From Salipiger sp. H15 (GTDB lineage Bacteria; Pseudomonadota; Alphaproteobacteria; Rhodobacterales; Rhodobacteraceae): a stretch of 64,000 nt of DNA. Of this stretch, positions 7,704 to 16,252 are shown in pieces. The translations under genes were made by a program, and so were the position numbers. The notes beneath the pieces were generated by a model. It was not told where the DNA came from, searched no databases, and worked only from the letters and a program-made list of their open reading frames with translations. Numbering within the stretch: position 1 is the stretch's first letter; each line of letters starts with the position of its first letter. The stretch covers positions 1,931,501 through 1,995,500 of the forward strand of contig NZ_CP123384.1 in NCBI RefSeq assembly GCF_040409955.1, given 5' to 3'.

Positions 7704-8764
7704 CACCGCTGGTCCTGCCGCAGGCGACGCTCGACGCGCTCTGCCCGATGCACGCGCGCATCGACGCCGAGGGCAGGGTGCAGGCGCTGGGTCCGACGCT
7801 GCAGCGGGTGCTCGGCACGCGCGACGGCGGCGGGCGCCCCCTTTCCGAGGTCTTCGAGATCTTCCGGCCGCGCCTTGTCACCGACCTGCCGGACCTGCTG
7901 AACCTCGCGGGGCGGCGGCTGCAGCTGCGGCTCGCGGGGCGGGGCGGCGACACGCTGCGCGGGCTTGCCCAGCCGGACGCCTCCGGCGGCGCGGTGCTCG
8001 ACCTTTCCTTCGGCATCGGCATCGTCGAGGCGGTGCGGGACCACGCGCTTACCAGCAGCGATTTCTCCCCCACCGACCTTGCCATCGACATGCTCTATCT
8101 CGTCGAGGCCAAGTCCGCCGCGATGGACGCGTCGCGCCGGCTGAACCGCCGCCTGCAGGGCGCGATGCTCGCCGCCGAGGAGCGCGCCTATACCGACCCG
8201 CTCACCGGGCTACGCAACCGCCGCGCGGTCACCCAGGCCCTCGCCGGGCTGCTCCGGCGCGACGCGGCCTTCGCGCTGATGCACGTGGACCTCGATTTCT
8301 TCAAGCAGGTCAACGACACGCTCGGCCATGGCGCCGGCGACCGTGTGCTGGAAACCGTGGCCCGGATCATGCTCGAGCTCACCCGGCGCGAGGACACGGT
8401 GGCGCGGATCGGCGGCGACGAGTTCGTGATCCTGCTCGTCGGCCTGACCGAGCGCGGGCGGCTGGCCGATCTGGCAAGGCGACTCATCGCGCGGCTCGAG
8501 GCGCCGATTCCCCTCCGCGTCGCGACGCCGGAGCCGGCCCGCGTTTCGGCGAGCATCGGCATCGCGGTGCGCGCCGCGGGAGACGCGGTCTCGGCGCGCG
8601 GGGCCGAGACGCTGCTCGAGGACTCCGACCGCGCGCTCTACGCCGCCAAGCGCGCCGGGCGCGGGCGCTACGCCTTTCACGCCCCCTCGGCGGTCGCCGG
8701 AGCCTCGGATCGCAGGCCGGGCGCGGCGGTCCGGGAGGACCCTGAAGAGGGTTCCGCAAGGTGA
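7700..8764 (+). CDS. diguanylate cyclase with HNOB-associated sensor domain
   Basis: This encodes 354 residues from ATG 7700, overlapping the H-NOX stop. The N-terminal 115 residues resemble a PAS-like H-NOX-associated domain. The linker (DFSPTDLAIDMLYLVEAKSA, about 121-140, then a coiled coil) is of the type that transmits signals from haem-NO-associated domains. The C-terminal GGDEF domain (about 165-340) has GGDEF at 238-242 and an RxxD inhibitory site (RRED, 229-232), so cyclic di-GMP synthesis with product inhibition is expected. Together with the upstream H-NOX-like protein it forms a two-protein sensor/output module. Confidence 0.85.
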   Translation: MTPLVLPQATLDALCPMHARIDAEGRVQALGPTLQRVLGTRDGGGRPLSEVFEIFRPRLVTDLPDLLNLAGRRLQLRLAGRGGDTLRGLAQPDASGGAVLDLSFGIGIVEAVRDHALTSSDFSPTDLAIDMLYLVEAKSAAMDASRRLNRRLQGAMLAAEERAYTDPLTGLRNRRAVTQALAGLLRRDAAFALMHVDLDFFKQVNDTLGHGAGDRVLETVARIMLELTRREDTVARIGGDEFVILLVGLTERGRLADLARRLIARLEAPIPLRVATPEPARVSASIGIAVRAAGDAVSARGAETLLEDSDRALYAAKRAGRGRYAFHAPSAVAGASDRRPGAAVREDPEEGSAR

Positions 8765-8840
8765 TGGGAAAAACTCCGAGATTTTTTCCGGAAGGGGGGT
8801 TGCGCCCTCCCGAAGGCTGGCGTAAATCCCGCGGCACGGT

Positions 8841-8915
8841 TGGGGCGTAGCCAAGTGGTAAGGCACCGGTTTTTGGTACCGCGCACCGTAGGTTCGAATC
8901 CTACCGCCCCAGCCA
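8841..8915 (+). tRNA. tRNA-Gln (TTG), CCA encoded; island insertion site
   Basis: A full cloverleaf can be drawn: acceptor TGGGGCG/CGCCCCA, D-arm GCC/GGC, anticodon loop TTTTGGT with anticodon TTG, T-arm GTAGG-TTCGAAT-CCTAC, discriminator G and encoded CCA. The 27-43 pair at the base of the anticodon stem reads C-C, a mismatch where the common form has G-C. The last 17 bases are part of the 43-bp repeat flanking the downstream island, so the element integrated at the 3' end and restored the tRNA. Confidence 0.95.
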
Positions 8916-8941
8916 ATATCTCCTAACATACCGAAGTTACG
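8899..8941 (+). repeat. left att repeat (43 bp)
   Basis: This copy is identical to the one at 18133-18175. It runs from the tRNA-Gln T-arm through CCA and 26 bases beyond (AATATCTCCTAACATACCG and on). It marks the left boundary of the island. Confidence 0.9.
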
Positions 8942-9114
8942 AGACTTCCGGCCCGAGAGCGGTAGAAATGCCCCCGTAAGTGCCCCACCTATCGCCCCCT
9001 GTTTTGCTGACAGCTTCCCGCATGCGCTGAGCATGATGACGGGGTTATATGGCGTGCAAGCTCGGGCGGTACTTTGGTCCGTCAGGCAGGAGGATGGAGG
9101 GGGAAGATTACCTA
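8942..9114 (+). repeat. element left end, copy 1
   Basis: About 173 bp that recur in inverted orientation, nearly identical, at 10951-11124. It contains AAATGCCCC (8966) and AAGTGCCCCAC (8978-8988), which resemble motifs in the right end and may be arm-type recombinase sites. No gene is seen. Confidence 0.8.
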
Positions 9115-9430
9115 AGGGAAATAGGTATTAGTAATGGATAACCTAGTAAGCATGAGAAGGAAGACGACCCCCTAGGAAGAAGACCCCCTAGGAGGATGAT
9201 GTATCTACCTTACCTCCCCTACCTCTGGTGATAGGTAGCCTGCCGCAACGTCATGGTGATGTGGGTAAGTCAGGGTGGTAAGGCTAATAGGTATTAGTAA
9301 TGGATAAAGAAAGTAGTATTCGCCTCCTGTATGTGGATAATTATTAAGTTAAAATAATTACTTAGATGGTACTTTAAGCTCTCCTCCAGGTTCCTACATA
9401 GACCCTACCTGATCCTGACGAAGAGGACCC
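9115..9430. other. non-coding lower-GC stretch with iteron-like repeats
   Basis: No gene is visible in about 315 bases. A 22-bp sequence beginning AATAGGTATTAGTAATGGAT occurs at 9120-9141 and again at 9286-9307. GACCCCCTAGGA occurs twice in tandem near 9166 and 9182. The base composition is lower in GC than the chromosome. It could be a replication or regulatory region of the element. Confidence 0.6.
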
Positions 9431-10115
<685 letters not shown>

Positions 10116-10182
10116 CTAGGGTCAGGATGCATTGATTTCGCTCGAACAGCATGATTCACGGCTTCGAAAACGGAGCGGTGAC

Positions 10183-10530
10183 ATGAGCGATCTCTTCTGG
10201 CTGACCGACGCGCAGATGGCACGCCTGGCCCCTTTCTTCCCCAAGCCTCATGGTAAGCCTCGGGTCGATGATAGACGGGTTTTGAGTGGGATTATCTTCA
10301 TCAATCGCAATGGCTTGCGTTGGCGAGATGCGCCGATTGAGTATGGTCCGCACAAGACGCTTTACAGCCGGTGGAAGCGGTGGAGCGAGAAAGGCATCTT
10401 CGCGCGGATGATGGCAGGTCTGGCCGCTGAGCACGGCGAAGAGAAGACCGTGATGATCGACGCGACATATCTCAAGGCCCATCGAACGGCGACCAGCATG
10501 GCCGCAAAAAAGGGGGGCGCGGTCGCCTGA
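10183..10530 (+). CDS. IS5-family transposase, first frame
   Basis: This encodes the N-terminal half of the transposase from ATG 10183 (MSDLFWLTDAQMARLAPFFP, the typical IS5/IS427 start). It includes the first catalytic Asp in TVMIDATYLKAHRTA. It ends at 10530 shortly after a run of six A and six G near 10504-10517, a classic slippery sequence. A full transposase would need a frameshift there to join the second ORF, as is usual in this group. Confidence 0.85.
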   Translation: MSDLFWLTDAQMARLAPFFPKPHGKPRVDDRRVLSGIIFINRNGLRWRDAPIEYGPHKTLYSRWKRWSEKGIFARMMAGLAAEHGEEKTVMIDATYLKAHRTATSMAAKKGGAVA

Positions 10531-10550
10531 TCGGTCGAACCAAAGGCGGC

Positions 10551-10940
10551 ATGAACACCAAGCTGCACGCCATCTGCGACAGTCAGGGGCGACCGATCGA
10601 CTTGTTCGTCACCGCCGGACAGGTCAGCGATTACATCGGCGCGCGCGCGTTGCTCAGCGGCCTACCAAACGTCAAATGGCTGATCGGGGATCGTGGCTAT
10701 GACGCTGATTGGTTCAGAGAAGCGCTGCAGAACAAAGGGATACGCGCCTGTATCCCAGGCCGAAAGAAACGCAAAAAGCCGGTCAAATACGACAAACGCC
10801 GATACAAGCGGCGCAATCGCATCGAGATCATGTTCGGAAGGCTCAAGGACTGGAGGCGTGTGGCCACCCGATATGACCGGTGCCCGAAGGTCTTCCTTTC
10901 GGCCGTCGCCCTAGCCGCCCTCGTCATCTACTGGTTATGA
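10551..10940 (+). CDS. IS5-family transposase, second frame
   Basis: This 129-residue ORF holds the C-terminal half (GGMNTKLHAICDSQGRPI begins the frame): GDRGYDADWFREAL contains the second Asp, and RRNRIEIMFGRLKDWRRVATRYD contains the catalytic Glu region. It is probably made as a fusion with the upstream ORF by frameshifting at the A/G run. Both halves look complete, so this copy may be active. Confidence 0.85.
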   Translation: MNTKLHAICDSQGRPIDLFVTAGQVSDYIGARALLSGLPNVKWLIGDRGYDADWFREALQNKGIRACIPGRKKRKKPVKYDKRRYKRRNRIEIMFGRLKDWRRVATRYDRCPKVFLSAVALAALVIYWL

Positions 10941-10950
10941 ATCCTGACCC

Positions 10951-11124
10951 TAGGTAATCTCCCCCCCTCCATCCTCCTGCCTGACGGACCAAAGTACCGC
11001 CCGAGCTTGCACGCCATATAACCCCGTCATCATGCTCAGCGCATGCGGGAAGCTGTCAGCAAAACAGGGGGCGGAAAGTGGGGCACTTACGGGGGCATTT
11101 CTACCGCCCTCGGGCCGGAAGTCT
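10951..11124 (-). repeat. element left end, copy 2 (inverted)
   Basis: Reverse complement of 8942-9114 at about 95 percent identity by eye, ending exactly at the TA flanking the IS5-family element. It adjoins the inverted att copy at 11125-11167. Confidence 0.85.
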
Positions 11125-11167
11125 CGTAACTTCGGTATGTTAGGAGATATTGGCTGGGGCGGTAGGA
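11125..11167 (-). repeat. third att copy, inverted (attP-like joint)
   Basis: The exact reverse complement of the 43-bp att repeat. On its minus strand it is preceded by the element right end (11168-11732) and followed by the left end (10951-11124). That is the joint expected in a circular or tandemly repeated element, not in a single integrated copy. Confidence 0.85.
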
Positions 11168-11732
11168 AACCCAGCCTTCCGATACTCTTCTTCGGCTTAC
11201 GTCCTGAGAGCCGCGGAGTGGGGCATTTCTGGGGGCTTTCGGTCCAGGTGGGGGCATTCCAGGAGGATGTCGACGTGGCTCTGTGCGGGCCTCTCTGGGG
11301 CTCTGGTGGGTAGGAAGTGACAGGCAAAAAAATAGGGGATGAGACCCCCGCCCGAACACCCATGAGGATGCCCGGACGGGGAGAGGTTCAGAGGGTGGTT
11401 AGCGGGGTCATGCGGCCCTGGACTGAGGGTGTCCGCCGATGGGGTTCACAGATGCCGGTCGGAAGGGGATGATCTCCGCTCCTGTTGCCTGCTGACAGAA
11501 GCCAGCCATCTCGTAAAAGATGACCTGCTTCCGGGCTCGGGTGATGGCCATTTAGAGGAGCCGCTTGTGGTCCCTGGGAGAGAGCCAAGAGGGGCGCTTC
11601 AGGACCGAGGCTGTGTCGATGTACACGGTGTCTACCGAGCGTCCTTGGCTCTTATGCACGGTGGAGAGGGCTGAGAGCTCGAAGCTGTTGATGCTGTCCA
11701 GTCAGTCGAGGATGCGGGCGGCGTCGGCGTGG
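11168..11732 (-). repeat. element right end, copy 1 (inverted)
   Basis: This segment matches 17557-18132 in inverted orientation at about 90 percent identity. It includes the 3' end of the helicase and a non-coding terminal part with AAATGCCCCAC-like motifs. The differences between copies show that they have diverged since duplication or came from two related elements. Confidence 0.8.
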
Positions 11733-12527
11733 GGAAGATAGTCGGTGTGGTGGAGGTGGCGGATGTGCTCCTCTAGTTCTTTCAGCTGCTGGTCGCCCTC
11801 TACGATGAAAGCTTCTCGCTCAGTCTCCCGGAATGTGAGCCTGTAGCCGGAGATGGCTAGCGTTCGGTTGTGACTGACGCAGGTCGGAACGTCGGGCAGG
11901 TAATTTTTGTCAGCCTGCACCGAACTTACCGTAAACTGCTCGCCATTGAGAAAATGCCCATCCGTTTGCTTGCTTACCACAGCATCACCGGCAGCAAGGC
12001 GACTGTGCCCGGCACTACGCAGCTTTTTCCGCATCCGTCGCAGGTAGTCGTTCTGCGAGGAGACCGCCAGAAGGCTTTCGTGGTTACGGTACCCATCAGT
12101 GAGGCGCGCTATCCACTCATTGCCTGAGGCGACCCGTACGCTCGGAAAGGAGTAGAGCATGGGCAGCTCTCCGTCAGGGTCGTACTCAATCGCATGACGC
12201 AACAGTTCGCCAAGCCGGAATATGTCGCTGTCTTCGGGAAAGCGTATGCTTCTTCTTAGCGTGATGGTCTCGAAGCCCTGATCCATGATCACTTCGCGGT
12301 CGCTAACGGGCGGCACCTGAAGGTGATCCCCGCTGTAGACGACAGGAAGGTCGAATGCATGCGCGTAGTCCTCGATGGCGCGGAACAGGAATGAGCCAAC
12401 CATCGAGAACTCATCGACGATTATTATGTCCGCACGCGAGAAGGGGCAGGCATCTCTCTTCCCTCTTCGCTCAGCTCGACGCCGAGCTTCGTTTGCTGTG
12501 ACCTGCTCCCCGTGGAGTCCGCGGTTA

Positions 12528-13346
12528 TTAGTTCGCTCTGTTCAGGGTTTGGTCCTTTACTGACCGTTGGTGATACTCCCACGGGGTGAGCCCGTCGAGG
12601 CTCGTGTGGGGGCGGTGGTGATTGTAGTCGTCGCGCCAGGCCGAGATCAGCTCCCGGGCGTGGCGCAGGTTTGCGAACAGGTGCTCGTTGAGGCACTCGT
12701 CTCGCAGGCGGCCGTTGAAGCTCTCGACGAAGCCGTTCTGCATGGGCTTCCCAGGCGCGATGTAGTGCCACTCGACCTTCCGGTCTTCCTGCCAACTCAG
12801 AATGGCATTAGAGGTCAGCTCCGTGCCGTTGTCGCTGACCACCATGCATGGATAGCCGCGCACCCGAGCGATGCTGTCGAGCTCACGGCCAACGCGCAGC
12901 CCAGACAGCGAGGTGTCCACGACCGTTGCCAGGCATTCCCGGCTGTAGTCGTCGATGACGCACAGCACACGGAACCGGCGCCCATCCGACAGGCTGTCCG
13001 AGACGAAGTCCGGGGACCATCGCTGGTTCGGCCCCTGCGGGATCGCCATCGGCGCCCTCGTTCCGATCGCGCGCTTGCGACCGCCGCGCTTGCGCACTGT
13101 CAGGCCTTCTTCACGGTAGATCCGATAGAGCTTCTTCCAGTTCACCTGCCAGCCTTCTCGGCCCAGCAGGAGGTGCAGTCGCCGATAGCCGAAGCGCCGC
13201 CGTTCGCCGGACAGCTCCTTCAACCTCTCTCGCAACTTGATGTCTGCAGGCCTGGTTGATCCACGCCGATAGACACGCGGGTCGATCCCGGCCAATGCAC
13301 AAGCCCGCCGCTGGTTGTAGTTCTTCTCTTTCATGGCCCAGTCCAC
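12528..13346 (-). CDS. IS3-family transposase OrfB
   Basis: This encodes 272 residues with an HTH_21-like N-terminal part ([20 protein letters not shown]) and an integrase core. The DDE triad lies in [19 protein letters not shown] and [15 protein letters not shown]. It ends with the HNHRPH-type motif [15 protein letters not shown]. It lies one frame away from OrfA, with the join near 13370, and in this group is made as OrfAB by frameshifting. It looks intact. Confidence 0.9.
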   Translation of the reverse strand: MDWAMKEKNYNQRRACALAGIDPRVYRRGSTRPADIKLRERLKELSGERRRFGYRRLHLLLGREGWQVNWKKLYRIYREEGLTVRKRGGRKRAIGTRAPMAIPQGPNQRWSPDFVSDSLSDGRRFRVLCVIDDYSRECLATVVDTSLSGLRVGRELDSIARVRGYPCMVVSDNGTELTSNAILSWQEDRKVEWHYIAPGKPMQNGFVESFNGRLRDECLNEHLFANLRHARELISAWRDDYNHHRPHTSLDGLTPWEYHQRSVKDQTLNRAN

Positions 13347-13369
13347 AGCTCGCCGCCTTGCACCGGGCT

Positions 13370-13636
13370 TCAGAAGTTTTTTCCCAGCATCTCCTTGAGC
13401 GTGGCGACATCGAGCATCTGCTCCGCCAGCATCTTCTTCAGCTTCGCGTTCTCGGCCTCAAGCGCCTTCAGCCGTCTGGCCTCCGACACTTCCATGCCCC
13501 CATACTTCGAGCGCCACTTGTAAAATGTGCCATCGCTGACGCCGTGCTTCCGGCACAGCTCCTTGGCTCCCATGCCGGCTTGGTGCTCCTTCAGGATGCC
13601 AATGATCTGCTCTTCGCTGAAACGGCTTTTCCGCAT
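13370..13636 (-). CDS. IS3-family transposase OrfA
   Basis: This encodes 88 residues (start [20 protein letters not shown]), the helix-turn-helix protein that precedes OrfB in IS407-group elements. A leucine-zipper-like segment ([20 protein letters not shown]) follows. The ribosome site GGAGACAGACG lies upstream. OrfA and OrfB together appear complete. Confidence 0.9.
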   Translation of the reverse strand: MRKSRFSEEQIIGILKEHQAGMGAKELCRKHGVSDGTFYKWRSKYGGMEVSEARRLKALEAENAKLKKMLAEQMLDVATLKEMLGKNF

Positions 13637-14247
13637 CGTCTGTCTCCTCGTGTGGAGAACAGGCTAACCTCAAACCGCGGACTTTTCAGGGGAGCAGGCC
13701 AGCTGGCAGATATCCACTCGAGCGGTTGAGTGCTTCATCTCGGCGTGGGTACCCGCTGATCGCGCTATGGATCGTCATGACATGGTGCCTGGTGCCTGCG
13801 AGTTCACCTTCGAGGACGAAGCGCGCGGGATGGGTGGGTGTGAGGAAGAGAGCTTTCCGTCCTTCGACCGAGTGCGCGATGGCGTAGGTCTTACCGGATC
13901 CCGCTCTGCCGGAGACCACGAGCCGGTCTCCTGGCCGCATGGCCTTGATGCGTTTCGCTACTTCTTGCTGTTCGTGATTCAGTTGGTGCATGCACACTCC
14001 TTTTGGGCGCGGTACCGGTCGTGAAGGCCGTCGCGCGATATGATTTACGTTGGGGAAGGTTTGGGGGCGGAGAGCGCCAAACTTGGCCCGCTCAGAGGGG
14101 CAGAATTCGGGTGTGCTCTTCCTATTAGCGTCCCCTAACGGTAACCCATTGAAAATTATGGAGTGCAACTTTGGGTGGTAGTCGGTCGTATTTATGCACC
14201 TAAGTGCTCCGCCCGAGCGCCAAGAAGGCACCCGGACGGGGCTTGGT

Positions 14248-14427
14248 TTAGGAAGGTGGAACCTTCGTCAGCACGTACTCTGCGAGCCACTCCCAGTAGT
14301 GCTCAGCATCTCGGAAGCCCTGGCACCTTGCAGCGACGTCCTCCGCCTCAGAACGAGAAAGGCCGCCATCGTACTCAGCGATAGCGGCCCTCTCCTCGAA
14401 ATCGTAGATGTCAGGTATGACTGTCAT
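14248..14427 (-). CDS. small element protein, function unknown
   Basis: This encodes 59 residues from ATG 14427, which overlaps the integrase stop as ATGA, so it is translationally coupled to the integrase. The sequence (start MTVIPDIYDFEERAAIAEYD; later LSRSEAEDVAARCQGF) resembles short proteins often seen in phages and plasmids with the YDFEERAAI pattern. No function is known to me. Confidence 0.6.
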   Translation of the reverse strand: MTVIPDIYDFEERAAIAEYDGGLSRSEAEDVAARCQGFRDAEHYWEWLAEYVLTKVPPS

Positions 14428-15716
14428 GGGACGCACCCCGCTGGCAGTCTGATCTGATCCACGATGTTCCGCTTCTGCTCGTCGGAGATACCTGCGGAGT
14501 AGATGCCGTAGGTGATGCCATTCTCCGATCGGGCTGACTTGTGCCCAACGATGCTGACCGTGAAGTGCTCAGGCACCCCCGTCCGCTCGCACTGGGTGAT
14601 GAACCACTTCCGGGTGGAGTGGAGCACGAGCCCTGGACGTTCGAGGTCCAGCTTCTTCCGCATGACTGCGAACCGCTTGGTGATGTCGTTCACCGTCAGG
14701 GTGGGGAATAACGGGCCAGCAGAGGGAAGGTCCGTGAGCACCGGCTGAAGGGCCGGGTGCATGGGCACCATCCGCTCAGCAGACGCAGTCTTCAGGAGCC
14801 GTTGCTGGTTCGGTCGGACATGGAAGAACCAACCAAGGTTCCCCTTGGAGCGGAGGTCATCCCGTAGAAGCCCAGCGGCCTCCCCGGCACGCATCCCTGA
14901 CAGCAGGCAGATCTGCAGCACCTTGTCGATGACGGGGTCTCGCCAGCCCAAGAGCTTTTGCACCTAGGCATCCGTGGGTACCGCGTAAGGCTTCGGCTGA
15001 ACCTTGGCTTCGAAGCGCACAGAGGTGAAGGGGTTGCTGTCCACCTCCGCCTCGTAGACGCACCAGTCGAGCCAGTGGTTCACCTGAGACCATATCCGGC
15101 GCTGGGTGCGACCGCAGATCCTGGCACTGCCCTTTCGAGACCACGTGACCAAGGCATCCAAGGAGAGTCCGCGCGTGTGCTCTGACTTGCCGACATAGGG
15201 GCTGAGCCCCGAGATCAGCGAGAGGAATAGACGACCCTCAGCCCTGTACAGCTCGGTCAGCTTCAAGTCCCCGAACTTCGACTGGAAGAGCTCCAGGGAA
15301 TACCGGACGCTCTTGAAGCCGCCGTGTCTGAGTTGACCCTGCCGCAGCATGAGGTACCGCCGAACACTGTTCTCGACAGTGGGGCTGATCCGATCCTCCT
15401 CCACGTAGCTGCTTGGCTCAACGCATAGCAGAGCGGCCCGGAGCTTCGCGAGGGCGGCCTCTGTGGGTCTTGCCCAGTCACCACTGCCCGCTTTGCTGAC
15501 CGGCAGAGCTGAGGCGCCAGATATGGCCGCCTGGACCATCTCGTCGTAGCGGGCATTCACCTCGGCAGCCCGTTGGCGAGCGACCTTGACGTCCCCGGTC
15601 TTCAGGGACTGCTTGAGCGCTTGCTGCCCGAGCAGGACAGCGACTTCCTTGGGATAGTTCCGCCTGTAAAGCCAAGTCTGACCCTTGAGATAGGCATAGC
15701 GAATTCGAGCAGACAT
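14424..15716 (-). pseudogene. int: tyrosine recombinase (integrase) with one in-frame amber codon
   Basis: From ATG 15716 the frame runs 250 codons to a TAG at 14964-14966, then continues in the same frame with GTG to 14424, giving a 430-codon integrase with one stop. The N-terminal half has arm- and core-binding regions. The second half holds the catalytic domain: Arg in LLSGMRAGEAAGLL, HSTR, GHKSARS and the nucleophile Tyr near GITYGIY. All catalytic residues lie after the stop, so the enzyme is inactive unless the amber is suppressed or the downstream half restarts. It would have driven insertion at tRNA-Gln. Confidence 0.85.
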
Positions 15717-15751
15717 GCGTCTGTTTCTTTCGTGTAACGATGTATGGGGGG

Positions 15752-15952
15752 TTAGCGGATGACCCGGAGGATCATCTCGAAGTCCGGCTCGCCGTATTCG
15801 CCAGCGAGCGGTCCAGTTCGGGAGTAGCCGCCTACGCAATCCTCAAAGACTTCCTGCACTTCGAACTTGTGCTCAGGGATGTCCTCGAAGGCGCAGATCA
15901 CGACCAGTGTGCCGGGCGTAAACTGCCGGGCTTGCTCTGCATCCACAGGCAT
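15752..15952 (-). CDS. small acidic element protein, unknown
   Basis: This encodes 66 residues (MPVDAEQARQFTPGTLVVIC at the start, ending in an Asp-Phe-Glu motif and RVIR). It is compact, acidic and without membrane segments. The start overlaps the stop of the upstream membrane-protein ORF (TGATG). It lies between the integrase and the EF-hand gene and belongs to the element. No family is recognised. Confidence 0.55.
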   Translation of the reverse strand: MPVDAEQARQFTPGTLVVICAFEDIPEHKFEVQEVFEDCVGGYSRTGPLAGEYGEPDFEMILRVIR

Positions 15953-16185
15953 CAGCCCACCCTCAGAAGAAGGATGTCAGGCAGCAGCAGTCCGAGCATG
16001 AGGCCGAGCGGAAGCGGAAATGCCAGCGGCGAAAGCCAGCCAGGAAGGAGGGCCAAAAGTAAAAGCCCGCCAGTGATGACCGGCGGGACTGATAGCGTAA
16101 GGCCGAACCTGATCTGTAGGGCTCTGCTTAGCAGCGCTCGAAGCACTGCGCCTGCTGCTACGAGCAGGATGAAGGTTGTCGACAT
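15952..16185 (-). CDS. small hydrophobic membrane protein, unknown
   Basis: This encodes 77 residues, almost entirely hydrophobic, with two or three predicted helices (STTFILLVAAGAVLRALL; PVITGGLLLLALLPGWL; GLMLGLLLPDILLL). It overlaps the following small ORF by one base. A small membrane protein inside an element could be a holin-like, exclusion or toxin component, but nothing specific supports that. Confidence 0.5.
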   Translation of the reverse strand: MSTTFILLVAAGAVLRALLSRALQIRFGLTLSVPPVITGGLLLLALLPGWLSPLAFPLPLGLMLGLLLPDILLLRVG

Positions 16186-16252
16186 CTATACATCTCTATG
16201 AAGGTTTCTTTGTATAGATGATTGTTAATTATCGATTTTTTCAGCTTCCACC

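Larger units (their letters stand above)
10119..10950 (+). mobile_element. IS5-family (IS427-group-like) insertion sequence
   Basis: An 832-bp element with terminal inverted repeats GGGTCAGGAT (10119-10128) and ATCCTGACCC (10941-10950), flanked by TA on both sides. The TA dinucleotide and size fit the IS427 group of IS5. It carries two overlapping-frame transposase ORFs. It sits exactly where the inverted element left end breaks off, so it took part in the rearrangement of the island. Confidence 0.85.
12504..13696 (-). mobile_element. IS3-family (IS407-group-like) insertion sequence
   Basis: The ends are TGCTCCCC (12504) and GGGGAGCA (13696), with further imperfect inverted similarity around CCGCGGTT. 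The four flanking bases are GACC and GGCC, so a 4-bp target duplication has either mutated or is absent. It carries OrfA and OrfB in the usual IS3 arrangement and interrupts the helicase gene. Confidence 0.85.
11408..13991 (-). pseudogene. RecD-like SF1 helicase, broken by an IS and stop codons
   Basis: The gene begins at ATG 13991 after GGAGTG. Residues near 28-36 form Walker A (SGRAGSGKT), followed by TIHSAISGY. The IS3-family element at 12504-13696 interrupts it. Beyond it come Walker B (IIIVDEFSM), motif III (GDHLQVPPV), LRRSIRFPEDSD and VHKSQGRSVDTVYID (motif V). A TGA replaces a Trp codon at 11702-11704, and a TAA precedes MAITRAR (motif VI). The frame does not resume cleanly across the IS. 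Elements of this kind often carry such helicases for replication or transfer. This copy cannot make a full protein. Confidence 0.85.

Noticed and set aside
14964..14966. amber codon as programmed recoding (for example pyrrolysine)
   Set aside because: No pylTSBCD genes or recoding element are visible, and neighbouring element genes are also decayed, so a plain nonsense mutation is simpler.
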